Source: Megalobrama amblycephala (lineage: Eukaryota; Chordata; Actinopteri; Cypriniformes; Xenocyprididae). From it: a DNA stretch of 64,000 nucleotides. The translations under genes were made by a program, and so were the position numbers. Where the stretch lies: positions 28,229,581 through 28,293,580 of the forward strand of contig NC_063052.1 in the NCBI RefSeq assembly GCF_018812025.1, given 5' to 3'. Shown here in pieces: positions 34,683 through 44,361 of this stretch; the first letter of the stretch is position 1, and each line of letters opens with the position of its first letter. The notes under the pieces are model-generated. The model was not told the DNA's origin. It searched no databases and saw nothing but the letters and a program-made list of their open reading frames with translations.

Positions 34683-37600
34683 TTAGTCTTCATCTCTTGA
34701 CTCTGGTTGTGTAGAGCTTGCCCCTTTTGGAAAAGAAAGAAGTCAAAACATAGCAATCAGATGAATAAGAATAAAAGCAATGTTATATTATAGCTGTGAA
34801 TGTGAACTACTAAGTGTGGGACATTTTTTGCAATTCATACCTATGCCCCTACTGACATGTGACTCAAGAATGCTGTCAATTGAAGGAGGTTGGACACTTG
34901 GAAGGAGGCCCAGTGTCCGGGGATCCTCAGGCCTTGGAACCCTATATCTTGGCATCCCCATATCAGCCTGAATTCTTGCACGCACAATTGCCGCTTGCAG
35001 ATCAGGAATGTAGCTGTAGTCTTTTGCCACCTTTAACGCAACCTTTAACTGTCTGCGAAAGCTGTAATAAAAAATTGCCTTTACACATAAAATATTCTCC
35101 AGCAATACATGGTTAAAACAAATATGAATAACAGTACAGCAAGTTCAACATTCAACTGTGAGTGATTGACATTAATTTTTATTTAGCTTACATCTTTTGG
35201 CCATTTTTGTTAAGCAATGGTGGTCGGTCTTTATGGTGGTTATAATCCAGGGTTGCCAGGAGAATTCTTGCCTGATAGACCAGCGGTGAGAAGCTGAACC
35301 GCTTGCTGGCGTACATGAGCAAGTGGTTGTGGAATGATTCAAGCTGACAGGTCGATCTGGACAAACATATTTCAAGTACATTACCAAACATTTATCAAAC
35401 ACACTTACTATTTTGAAAAGTGAAGACTACTGAAAATGTGATGAAATACATTCTGTTTCGAAACAGACAGGCTTGCTACCCACATGGAAAGAACCTATAT
35501 GTGGATATATGCGCATATATGAAACCTATATGCAGTGTATATGTACATATATGCTGCATATATGCACATATATGATAATATATATGCTGCATATATGCGC
35601 ATATATACTGCATATATGCTATATATATGCTGCATATATGCGCATATATACTGCATATATGCTATATATATGCTGCATATATGCGTATATATACTGCATA
35701 TATGTGTATATATGCCACATATAGGCAAAATTGAGGTGCATATATGTGCATATACAGGAAATATAGGTCTCCTGTATTGCTTCTTCATATCCATATATAT
35801 GCCCTATACATACAAGATATGTCTTCTATATAGCTAATGGCAGGATCTGGTCATTTTGTAGCTCATATCTCATTTTTGACTGTCATACATGATGCCTAGC
35901 TCATATTTTCTATTATCAAGGCAAAAACTAAGAATTAACGAAAAAAATTATGCAAGAACTTATGTATGTGCGAATGTAGCAGTTATGTATTTAGACAATT
36001 ATTTTGTGATTCCACTTGCCATGACCATATTTGGGTTTTCCTGCCACCATGCTGACTTGGGGTGTTGACGCACTTTGCTGCTTCCCAGTCTGCATGAGAC
36101 ATCACAGCGGTAGGTCGCACAAAGTTTTTGCGGTGATTCAATTAAGGCCATGTTTCATGTAACAGCTGAATTCACATGATATATTTGTATGATTGTAATC
36201 CAAAACCCCTCTGTGATGTACATTCAGATGTTTCGTTGATTATTTTTCTTTACTTAAGTTACTTTTAATATCTCTCTTTCTCAGCGTTGTGCGTTGCTGC
36301 CGCATGCTGTTTGTATGCTGCACAAGTCCTCATATATTGCCATTTGTGTTATACAGAATAAAGTGAGGACCTGATGGCAAGATTTTTCGCAGTCTGTCTT
36401 TGATTATGACACAACGCAGAAAACACACCGCTACACGAACACGTGAAATTGGTCCCACATGGAAAAAACCTATATAAACATATATGTTTCAATATAGGTT
36501 TGATATAGGTTTTTAATATATGTGACATATATAAAATTGGCCGTTTTCCTATATTATGTGTACATATATGTACATATATGTGTATATATATATATATGTG
36601 TGCATATATGTGTACATATATGTGTGCATATATGTGTACATATATGTGTGCATATATGTGTACATATATGTGTGCATATATGTGTACATATATGTGTGCA
36701 TATATGTGTACATATATGTGTGCATATATGTGTACATATATGTACATATAATATAGGAAAACGGCCAATTTTATATATGTCACATATATGTAAAACCTAT
36801 ATCAAAACCTATATTGAAACATATATGTTTATATAGGTTTTTTCCATGTGGGTATGAGGAGTTACCTGAAAGGTAAATATCTGTGAATATTTCTGAGCAA
36901 ACTCTTATTGAGAACTACAGCTTCCAGTGCCTTGTGAGCTTTAGAACCACTCTCCAGCCATTGCTTGTCTTGGTTCTCTGGTAGGTTGCCATGAAGGCAG
37001 TGTCCAAGGTACCATTCGTGCTCGTTTGTCACATGATGAAGCACACTGCTCCATAGTTTCTAAAGTACAAATCTTGTGATTAGACCATGAAGTCAAAGAA
37101 TAAAAAAAATTTATATTGTATGAATTGTAGTGTACATTTTTACATTTTTTTTGTATTTAGTCGCAGGAAGAGGTGTCCAGAAATGTGACGATGAGTATTA
37201 CTTACAAGAAACTCCTGTACCGTGTCTGCCTTTTTACAGCAGAACCAGAAGTGATTTACAATGTCTTTCACCCAGTGCAGCAGGATCTTTTGTCCAGATT
37301 GCTGAGCTGCCTAAGTATACATATAACAGATGTGTTTAATTGCATATCATAATAAAACATTAGATTTTACAAATAAGCACAAACCTACAAAAGAAAAAGA
37401 TTCAAGTACTTAAAATACATACTGCAGAAATCTTCTTGGCTAAATTCTTGGCTCCATGCCATATGTCCCACGAGTGTACAACTCCTGTGCCCTTATATCG
37501 TCCAGTCGTTTGATCTTGTAATGAAAAACAAAACAACATATAATTCATAAACACCTGATAAATAGATACTACTTTTTTTTACTGTATATGGTGGACTATG

Positions 37601-40600
37601 AAGTATCAACTTACTCATAGTAGATGCAATTTGTGCATGAGCATCGGTGCATATTTCTGAAATCTTCAGTTCTCTAAGAAGCTTGTCCATTGTGGTTACA
37701 AACGCCTCTTTCTCCATGATGACAGAATTCCGCCCAGTCTGCCTTTTATCTATAGTCACAACAGAGATGATTTCCTTTGAATCATTCTCCATTGTGGTGT
37801 AAGAGCAATACTGGGCACAGTAGCCAGGGCTATCCATTCGTCCATCAGCTGTACATGTCACAATAAATCAACAAATGAGAACTGAATTAATATTCAAAAC
37901 AAGGAAGAACAATATAACAAAGTAATGACAATATGCTAAAAAATTTGTAATTTTATGCTTTTTACAAAAATACTTAGAATATAATGCATTACACATTTTT
38001 ACTCTAAAAATTTCATGAGGTTATTGCGTAGATCAGGGGTCCCCAAACTTGTTCCTGGAGGGCCGGTGTCCTGCAGAGATTAGCTCCAACTTGCATCAGC
38101 ACGCCTTCCTGGAAGTTTCTAGTATGCTTAGTAGGACCTTAATTAGCTGCTTCAGGTGTGTATGATTAGGGTTGGAGCTAAACTCTGCAGAGACACCGGC
38201 CCTTCAGGAGCAGGAATGGTGACCCCTGGCATAGATTATTTACCTTTTACAAAATCATAGGTAATCATACCTAATATGACTACACCATCATTACTCTTCA
38301 GACGTTGAATGGCAGCCGAACTCTTGCTCTCCCACATGTCCTTTATCGCTCCTAAGCAGTAGGTGTCCTGAATGTTATAGAATGTAGCCTTACCTACAAA
38401 GCCCATGTTCATGTAATTGAACAGGTGTGACATTTTGTAGTAGTTATTTCCTGACAGCAGAATGTTAGTGGCCATCATGAAGTCTCCTGCCTGCATTCCA
38501 AATTTGAGCATGGGCTGTGAATTCCAAGTCCACACTTTGTGCCCATTTGAACATATCTTTAAAACAAAGATACAGAAGATTAACTCAAATGCATACAAAC
38601 TGTGAAATTCTCATTTTACATGAACTACTTGCGTTGAATTATTCAACTGTATATACATTCATATTCAAAAATTAAAACTTTTAAAGTATGCCTTCGAACA
38701 TATTATATAAAATACCTTTGATAAAGTATCACAAATCAATTGTTAATAGGTGATACACATTAAAAGTTGTTGTGTGACATGCATCTGTTACCATAATGTT
38801 TTTTTTTTTCATGTATTTTTGCTACTATGAAGAATTAAAAAAAAAAAAACAGTTACCCATTGTAAGACACTTGCTGTTCCCCTGGAAGTCAGATGTATTT
38901 CAAATGGAGGTGAAGCCTGACAGGTTTCTTTTGTCATTTTGTTAATGAAATTACACTTCAGTACAGGTAGCTGTAGATGTGTGACCAGTTGTTTCAACTG
39001 GGCTTCATAAACAATAGATGCCCGTTGTCCAATTATGTCCTCCTCAGACATGACTCTGTGGCTAGCAGAAGATGAAGGGACATGTTGCTCACATAGGAAT
39101 GGCACTTCATCCTCTGGTGTGAGATGTACTGTCTCTTCCAGACCAATTACAGGAAGCGTCTCAATTTTCCGAAAATCCATAGTTCCTTCACCTGTTCTGT
39201 ATATATAAAAACACTTAATATTACCATGTGCTGTTTAAAGAATAATTACTATAATTTCAATTTGATCTAAAATAGATATAATGACAATGCAATGACTGGG
39301 CATACGTGCAAAAGAATGACAACAGTCAGTCACAGTCAGTCATTCAACTGATGTTGCCATTAATGTGATTTTTTAATTATGGTGTAAAACAGATACCTAG
39401 GAATTATTTAATATGTCTACTTTTATCAAGCCAAAAAATATGATTCTTGCAGACAAACCTAAGACAGATAGAGGGAACATAGTCCTCAGAACTGCTGTCA
39501 TCACTTTCTTTTCCCCATGTTGAATCATGTGGATCTCTAAAATCAATCCTGCAAATGTAACAGTAGTAATAGTAATAATAATACGTGATAAATTATAATA
39601 GTGATACTAACAATAATAATACATAACAACATAAACTGTTTGTGTAATTCACTGTACACAATATTTAGTTGTTTGAGTTAGCAAATAGATTTTGTAAAAT
39701 TGCAATACAACACTTACACAGTGTTATGAAGATCATTGGCATCTTCGTTCACAGTAATGGTGGACTCATCATGGAAGCTCATCTTGGAAAAACTACACCC
39801 CACAAAAAAAAATACATTTGTTTATAATGGCAAGATGCATAACACTGGTTTGGTTATGCAACACTGTCATTTGTTGCTGTCACAGAACCCTTGTTTCCCT
39901 GGACTTCAATTCCCATGTTCCTCCTGTTCTCCACACCTGCACTCACTTCCCTCGTCAGCTCCTCGTCATCACGGATCACCTGCACCTGGACTCTATCATC
40001 TGCACTCCCTTTATAATGCACTCACTCCCTGCACTCCTTGTCTGTCCTATATGTTAGTTAGATGTGTTTGGATGTTGTTACTCTCTGCTTTATGTTAATA
40101 AATACCTATTTGCTGTGGAAATCCGTGAACGCCTCGTATCTGCAACACCAGACCGTAACAGAAGGACAGACCCATACAGTCTGGATTTCCACAAAATAAT
40201 GGGAATTTTTCTCATCCCCGAGGCTCCTGCTCCTTCTCAGCCTCTCACAACGACATCAGCTGGTGATCGGCTCATCGGGCTCCTACAGGTGGGTCGTTCG
40301 CTTGAGAGGTATGTGGAGGAGTTCGTTGAGCTTGCTTATTTGTCTGACTGGCCTGAAGCATATTTGATCTCCCTGTTTCTGGATGGATTGGATGACGACA
40401 CTATCCGTTTTGATGAACCAGATTATCGTTTCTCCTTAAGCGAAGCTATCAATTTAATTTTGTGTTTAAATGGCTCCAAATTCTTCGTGGACACGGTTCA
40501 GGATAAGTGTTGTCGTCCAGTCCATCCAGAAACACGGTTGGCCGGGCCAGTCAGTCAACCTCCGGCTTCCTCCGCATACCCCTCCAGCGAACTCCCTGCC

Positions 40601-43600
40601 TGCCCCATGCTGGACCCACATTCCTCTACTGGGCCCAGTAAGCGGAGGAGGAGGAAGAAAGCGGCTCCAGTGTCTCCAGAGCCCGCTCCAGTGTCTCCAG
40701 AGCCCGCTCCAGTGTCTCCAGAGCCCGCTCCAGTGTCTCCAGAGCCCGCTCCAGTGTCTCCAGAGCCCGCTCCAGTATCTCCAGAGCCCGCTCCAGTATC
40801 TCCAGAGCCCGCTCCAGTATCTCCAGAGCCCGCTCCAACCCTGTGCGAGCCACCAAGTGAGGTGGCCTGGCTTATAGACTTTTGGACAGAGCCAAGTTCT
40901 CCAGTCTCCGCCGAGCCAAGTTCTCCAGTCTCCGCCGAGCCAAGTTCTCCAGTCTCCGCCGAGCCAAGCTCTCCAGTCTCCGCCGAGCCAAGCTCTCCAG
41001 TCTCCGCCGAGCAAGCCGCTCCAGTCTCCGCCGAGCAAGCCGCTCCAGTCTCCGCCGAGCAAGCCGCTCCAGTCTCCGCCGAGCAAGCCGCTCCAGTCTC
41101 CGCCGAGCAAGCCGCTCCAGTCTCCGCCGAGCAAGCCGCTCCAGTCTCCGCCGAGCAAGCCGCTCCAGTCTCCACCGAGCAAGCCGCTCCAGTCTCCGCC
41201 GAGCAAGCCGCTCCAGTCTCCGCCGAGCAAGCCGCTCCAGTCTCCGCCGAGCAAGCCGCTCCAGTCTCCGCCGAGCAAGCCGCTCCAGTCTTCTCCGAGC
41301 CTGCCGCTCCAACCCTCTCCGAGCCTGCCGCTCCAACCCTCTCCGAGCCTGCCGCTCCAACCCTCTCCGAGCCTGCCGCTCCAACCCTCTCCGAGCCTGC
41401 CGCTCCAGCCGCCGCCTACGAGCCCTCTGCTCCAGCCGCCGCCTACGAGCCCTCTGCTCCAGCCGCCGCCTACGAGCCCTCTGCTCCAGCCGCCGCCGCC
41501 GAGCCCTCTGCTCCAGCCGCCGCCGCCGAGCCCTCTGCTCCAGCCGCCGCCGCCGAGCCCTCTGCTCCAGCCGCCGCCGCCGAGCCCTCTGCTCCAGCCG
41601 CCGCCGCCGAGCCCTCTGCTCCAGCCGCCGCCGCCGAGCCCTCTGCTCCAGCCGCCGCCGCCGAGCCCTCTGCTCCAGCCGCCGCCGCCGAGCCTGCCGC
41701 TCCAGCCGCCGCCGCCGAGCCTGCCGCTCCTAGTATGGTCTCTGTGATTGAACTCTCCAGCCCAAAGACTGTTTTCCCTCCCTGCCTCCCTCTCCCGCCT
41801 CCTCCAAGTCATGTCTATACTGCACCTCCACCTCAAGTCCCCTCGCCCAGATCTCCACCTCGGACCTCTGGGCGATTACCTTCACCCCGGCTCCAACCTC
41901 CCTCTGCTCCACCGTTGCCCATCAGTCCACCAGCTTCACCAGTATCCATCCTGCCGCCACTCACACCTTGGTCATTCATCAGCCTGCCCTCCCCTCTGGA
42001 CTTCACTCCTCCGTCTCCGCTCCGTCACTCCGTCCCTCGGATTCAGTTGGCCTCCTCACTCCCCCAGTGTTCGTTTTGTTGGCTGTCCTCCTGCTTTCAC
42101 TGCGGCCTTCTGGAGCCCCGGCTGCGCTTCGGTCGGCGGAGCCTTCGGTTCCGCCATCACCCGCCAGTCCTTCAGCGACGCCTGGGCTCAACGCCTCGAA
42201 GGCTTCGGCTCCTGACCCGCCATGGCTGCCCGCTGCACCTGACCCGCCATGGCTGCCCGCTGCACCTGACCCGCCATGTATGCCCGCTGCATGTCTGCCC
42301 GCTGCACCTGACCCGCCATGTCTGCCCGCTGCACCTGACCCGCCATGGCTGCCCGCTGCACCTGACCCGCCATGGCTGCCTTCAGCCCCTGACCCGCCAT
42401 GGCTGCCTTCAGCCCCTGACCCGCCATGGCTGCCTTCAGCCCCTGACCTGCCATGGCTTTTGAACCTGCCCTGGAGACCTCCACTCCAGTTTGCTCCTCC
42501 CCCTGCACCAGCTTGAGGTCTCCAGGGCGCCCGCCCCCCTCCCGGTTGTTTCATCTACGGCGCGAGGACGCGCCTACCGGGAGGGGGGGGGTAATGTCAC
42601 AGAACCCTTGTTTCCCTGGACTTCAATTCCCATGTTCCTCCTGTTCTCCACACCTGCACTCACTTCCCTCGTCAGCTCCTCGTCATCACGGATCACCTGC
42701 ACCTGGACTCTATCATCTGCACTCCCTTTATAATGCACTCACTCCCTGCACTCCTTGTCTGTCCTATATGTTAGTTAGATGTGTTTGGATGTTGTTACTC
42801 TCTGCTTTATGTTAATAAATACCTATTTGCTGTGGAAATCCGTGAACGCCTCGTATCTGCAACACCAGACCGTAACAGTTGCTTGTTATGCTCGCTTTTA
42901 TGATAAAATTATTATAAAACACATCTTTACATAGTGTAACATTTAAAAATTCACCTGTCATGTAATAGCTGTTCATCACTTTCTGCCATAGAAAGGTGTT
43001 CGATTCCAGGCTCCAGAAAACACAGATCTCTGTAAAGCATATTTTAGCAATTTATCCAATGTAATTATATTTAACATTTCTATTACATTTATAAATTTAT
43101 TTTTTTTTTTTTTGTAATGCCTACCTGTCTGATAGCGAGTCGATGGATGAAGCTATGCTTGAGAGGGTTTGAAGAGGGATTCCAGGTCCTTTGTAAGGTG
43201 TTGACGTTGATGGTCCACTTTTTTGGTAACTTTAAAAAAATAATTTAGGCATTACAATATCATTTGATGTTCACTAAAGGCTACAGCATAACAACACAAG
43301 TACAATCTCCAATGATTTTTTCACATCATATGTATTGACAGCACAATTTATTTTGACAGTAAAATGATGATAACTACACTGTAGCTGCTACAGTAACGAA
43401 CAAAATCTATCCAATACTGGATTTCGTAAGTCTGAAAAAGAAAATTTTCACATGCCACCATGCTATATTGCAATACAATACAGCAATTATAGTTTGACAG
43501 TAAATTATCAAATTAATAGATTACTGTTTAGTCAGATGATATGAAAACGATTACCACTGTTCAACAAATATATACACTTGTGTACATTCAAACACAATAA

Positions 43601-44024
43601 TTGGGCATACATAGCAAACGCGAGTTCAACGATTTGCGCGAGTAGATTACATACAAAGTCAATGCAAAGACGCGATCAGACTATGGATCAGACGCGTCCT
43701 CGCGCGGGTCTAGAGACGCGATGCCCCGCGTTTGTGTTGTTGATCGTTATAATGGCATACGTTTTCTGTAAAGATACAAATCAAAACAACTCACCTGTCG
43801 AGTAAAACACAAGCGAGATCGGCATCCCTTTCTAGGTGAAGTTTGTCACGAAGCTCACTCCACCTAGAAAATGCAACACCGATATTGATCCTCGATCTTT
43901 CTCTGCTCTTGTCCCAAACTCTTCTTGGGTCGTTTGGTTGGCCCGTTCGCTTACGTTTACGTTTACTGGAGCTGTCCTTGTCGACAGAACCAATGGCAGA
44001 TGGTAAACTGTAATTGTGTTCCAT
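34683..44024 (-). CDS. Kolobok-type transposase, 14 exons, open 750-residue frame
   Basis: Predicted exons (coding order): 43795-44024, 43125-43229, 42955-43029, 39718-39792, 39459-39548, 38857-39196, 38271-38556, 37615-37848, 37423-37514, 37206-37310, 36866-37059, 35192-35356, 34841-35061, 34683-34723. All introns are GT-AG, all phases agree, and the 2253 coding bases have no internal stop. Residues: KRKRKR (21-26, nuclear signal); Cys/His cluster C273, C284, C307, H311 (probable zinc binding); DDE core with [13 protein letters not shown] (D402), CTDAHAQ (D469), [12 protein letters not shown] and HHVTNEHEW (E557 a candidate acid). These match the Kolobok pattern DxRxDSPG / TDxH / WH.AKN as I know it. 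It would cut and paste the element at TTAA. Three introns (3, 7, 11) carry younger insertions, all missing the exons. Domestication cannot be judged here. Confidence 0.85.
35520..35725. repeat. AT-rich tandem repeat
   Basis: A roughly 62-base unit containing ATATATGCTGCATATATGCG is repeated about three times, itself made of short ATATATGC palindromes. The reading frames across it are low-complexity (Tyr/Ile/His) and not genes. Confidence 0.8.
36454..36852. repeat. 399-base near-perfect palindrome
   Basis: The left arm starts CCCACATGGAAAAAACCTAT at 36454; the right arm ends with its reverse complement at 36852. Arms of about 125 bases match with only a few differences. The centre (36590-36745) is six copies of a 24-base unit (GTGTGCATATATGTGTACAT plus four bases), itself palindromic. 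Confidence 0.9.
38034..38228. mobile_element. hAT-type MITE in transposase intron 7
   Basis: A 195-base element, ends CAGGGGTCCCCAAACTTG and ...GTGACCCCTG. The 8-base flanks GCGTAGAT and GCATAGAT (38026-38033, 38229-38236) differ at one base. The inner arms (GGAGGGCCGGTGTC / GACACCGGCCC) are also inverted. There is no coding. Confidence 0.85.
39878..40160 (+). repeat. 5' LTR of the non-autonomous element
   Basis: TGTCACAG...CGTAACA. TATAAT at about 40010 is followed about 28 bases later by GTCTGTCCT, the predicted RNA start; AATAAA lies near 40100. Confidence 0.9.
40161..40172 (+). promoter_or_regulatory. Primer binding site, self-priming type
   Basis: GAAGGACAGACC abuts the 5' LTR. AGGACAGAC is complementary to GTCTGTCCT at the predicted RNA 5' end. 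This is the third such pair in the window, with a different sequence from G2 and G3. Confidence 0.75.
40199..42463 (+). CDS. Gag-like protein with long Pro/Ala/Ser/Glu repeats
   Basis: Open frame of 754 residues from the ATG at 40199; the frame is open upstream to 40064 within the LTR, but the first ATG after the primer site is preferred. Residues about 20-100 keep a chromovirus Gag-like segment ([20 protein letters not shown], then [11 protein letters not shown]). A basic KRRRRKK patch follows, then repeats: APVSPEP about eight times, SSPVSAEP five, AAPVSAEQ about a dozen, AAPTLSEP four, then [13 protein letters not shown] units, a proline-rich segment, and His/Arg/Cys repeats (TRHGCPLHL) near the C-terminus. 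There is no knuckle, protease or RT. It is likely structural or a packaging partner for another element's particles; function unknown. Confidence 0.75.
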   Translation: MGIFLIPEAPAPSQPLTTTSAGDRLIGLLQVGRSLERYVEEFVELAYLSDWPEAYLISLFLDGLDDDTIRFDEPDYRFSLSEAINLILCLNGSKFFVDTVQDKCCRPVHPETRLAGPVSQPPASSAYPSSELPACPMLDPHSSTGPSKRRRRKKAAPVSPEPAPVSPEPAPVSPEPAPVSPEPAPVSPEPAPVSPEPAPVSPEPAPVSPEPAPTLCEPPSEVAWLIDFWTEPSSPVSAEPSSPVSAEPSSPVSAEPSSPVSAEPSSPVSAEQAAPVSAEQAAPVSAEQAAPVSAEQAAPVSAEQAAPVSAEQAAPVSAEQAAPVSTEQAAPVSAEQAAPVSAEQAAPVSAEQAAPVSAEQAAPVFSEPAAPTLSEPAAPTLSEPAAPTLSEPAAPTLSEPAAPAAAYEPSAPAAAYEPSAPAAAYEPSAPAAAAEPSAPAAAAEPSAPAAAAEPSAPAAAAEPSAPAAAAEPSAPAAAAEPSAPAAAAEPSAPAAAAEPAAPAAAAEPAAPSMVSVIELSSPKTVFPPCLPLPPPPSHVYTAPPPQVPSPRSPPRTSGRLPSPRLQPPSAPPLPISPPASPVSILPPLTPWSFISLPSPLDFTPPSPLRHSVPRIQLASSLPQCSFCWLSSCFHCGLLEPRLRFGRRSLRFRHHPPVLQRRLGSTPRRLRLLTRHGCPLHLTRHGCPLHLTRHVCPLHVCPLHLTRHVCPLHLTRHGCPLHLTRHGCLQPLTRHGCLQPLTRHGCLQPLTCHGF
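40663..41735. repeat. Coding minisatellites of 21, 24 and 27 bases
   Basis: Units of 21 bases (40665-40840), 24 bases (40885-41400) and 24-27 bases (41400-41735) run back to back with few differences. All lengths are multiples of three, so several frames on both strands stay open (for example 40466-41836 minus). These are by-products. Confidence 0.9.
42205..42450. repeat. Tandem repeat near the 3' end of the non-autonomous element
   Basis: A unit containing CTGACCCGCCATGGCTGCC is repeated about nine times with variations in spacing. Confidence 0.85.
42595..42877 (+). repeat. 3' LTR of the non-autonomous element
   Basis: Identical by reading to 39878-40160. Confidence 0.92.
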
Positions 44025-44361
44025 AAAGAAGTAACACAATCCACCATAAAACGTGAAAGAAGTAAACTGCTTGAAGCAAGCTAGTGGTTTGCTGGACGCT
44101 AGACACTACTTCCGCTTGTGTCCACAACACTGTTGTCATGTGGTTTCTACGTCAGTAAAGGCGGTAACCAAGGGTAACTGACGTCATTGACAGGCGACTG
44201 CACTGCCCCGTGTCACTGTTTAAAATGTGAATTTTCTCATGATTTACAAGTAGTTGAAAACATTAGAGATATTGTTAGTAATCAGCTGGACAAAATATGT
44301 AATACTAGCCTAGTGGTTTTTGGATATTTTACTGCGAAAATTTTACAAATTGTACCTTTAA

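Larger units (their letters stand above)
35479..36852. mobile_element. AT-rich palindromic MITE in transposase intron 11
   Basis: The ends are CCCACATGGAAA at 35479 and its inverse at 36852, flanked by TA on both sides (35477-35478, 36853-36854), as in Tc1/mariner-like insertions. Inside are minisatellites and a second, nearly perfect palindrome (36454-36852). It stops 13 bases before the exon 11 donor without damaging it. It could alternatively be two related elements side by side. Confidence 0.65.
39878..42877 (+). mobile_element. Non-autonomous LTR retrotransposon in transposase intron 3
   Basis: Two 283-base LTRs (39878-40160 and 42595-42877) read as identical. TSD GTTGC lies at 39873-39877 and 42878-42882. 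A primer site abuts the 5' LTR and a purine run (GGGAGGGGGGGG, about 42580-42591) precedes the 3' LTR. The interior codes only a Gag-like start fused to proline/alanine repeats; there is no protease, RT or integrase. It must be mobilised in trans, plausibly by a self-priming chromovirus. Confidence 0.92.
32558..44357. mobile_element. Kolobok-type DNA transposon with two convergent genes
   Basis: TTAA flanks both ends (32554-32557 and 44358-44361) and the surrounding piggyBac arm sequence is continuous across it. The ends are AGGTACAGATTGTA and, inverted, AGGTACAATTTGTA (12 of 14 matching). It holds a plus-strand ballast-domain gene (32711-34234) and a minus-strand transposase gene (34683-44024), tail to tail about 450 bases apart. 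Oppositely directed AATAAA signals lie near 34438 (plus) and 34466 (minus). TTAA targets are shared by piggyBac and Kolobok; the transposase motifs point to Kolobok. Confidence 0.85.

Noticed and set aside
36590..36745. CRISPR-like regular repeats
   Set aside because: The 24-base units are contiguous with no unique spacers, and the genome is eukaryotic.
36349..36836. Frames coding [14 protein letters not shown] repeats on both strands
   Set aside because: Translations of an AT-rich palindromic minisatellite; no start context or conservation.
40466..41836. 456-residue minus-strand frame of [12 protein letters not shown] repeats, and other long frames over the same repeats
   Set aside because: By-products of minisatellites with lengths divisible by three. 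The element's LTRs, primer site and Gag-like start place the real frame on the plus strand.
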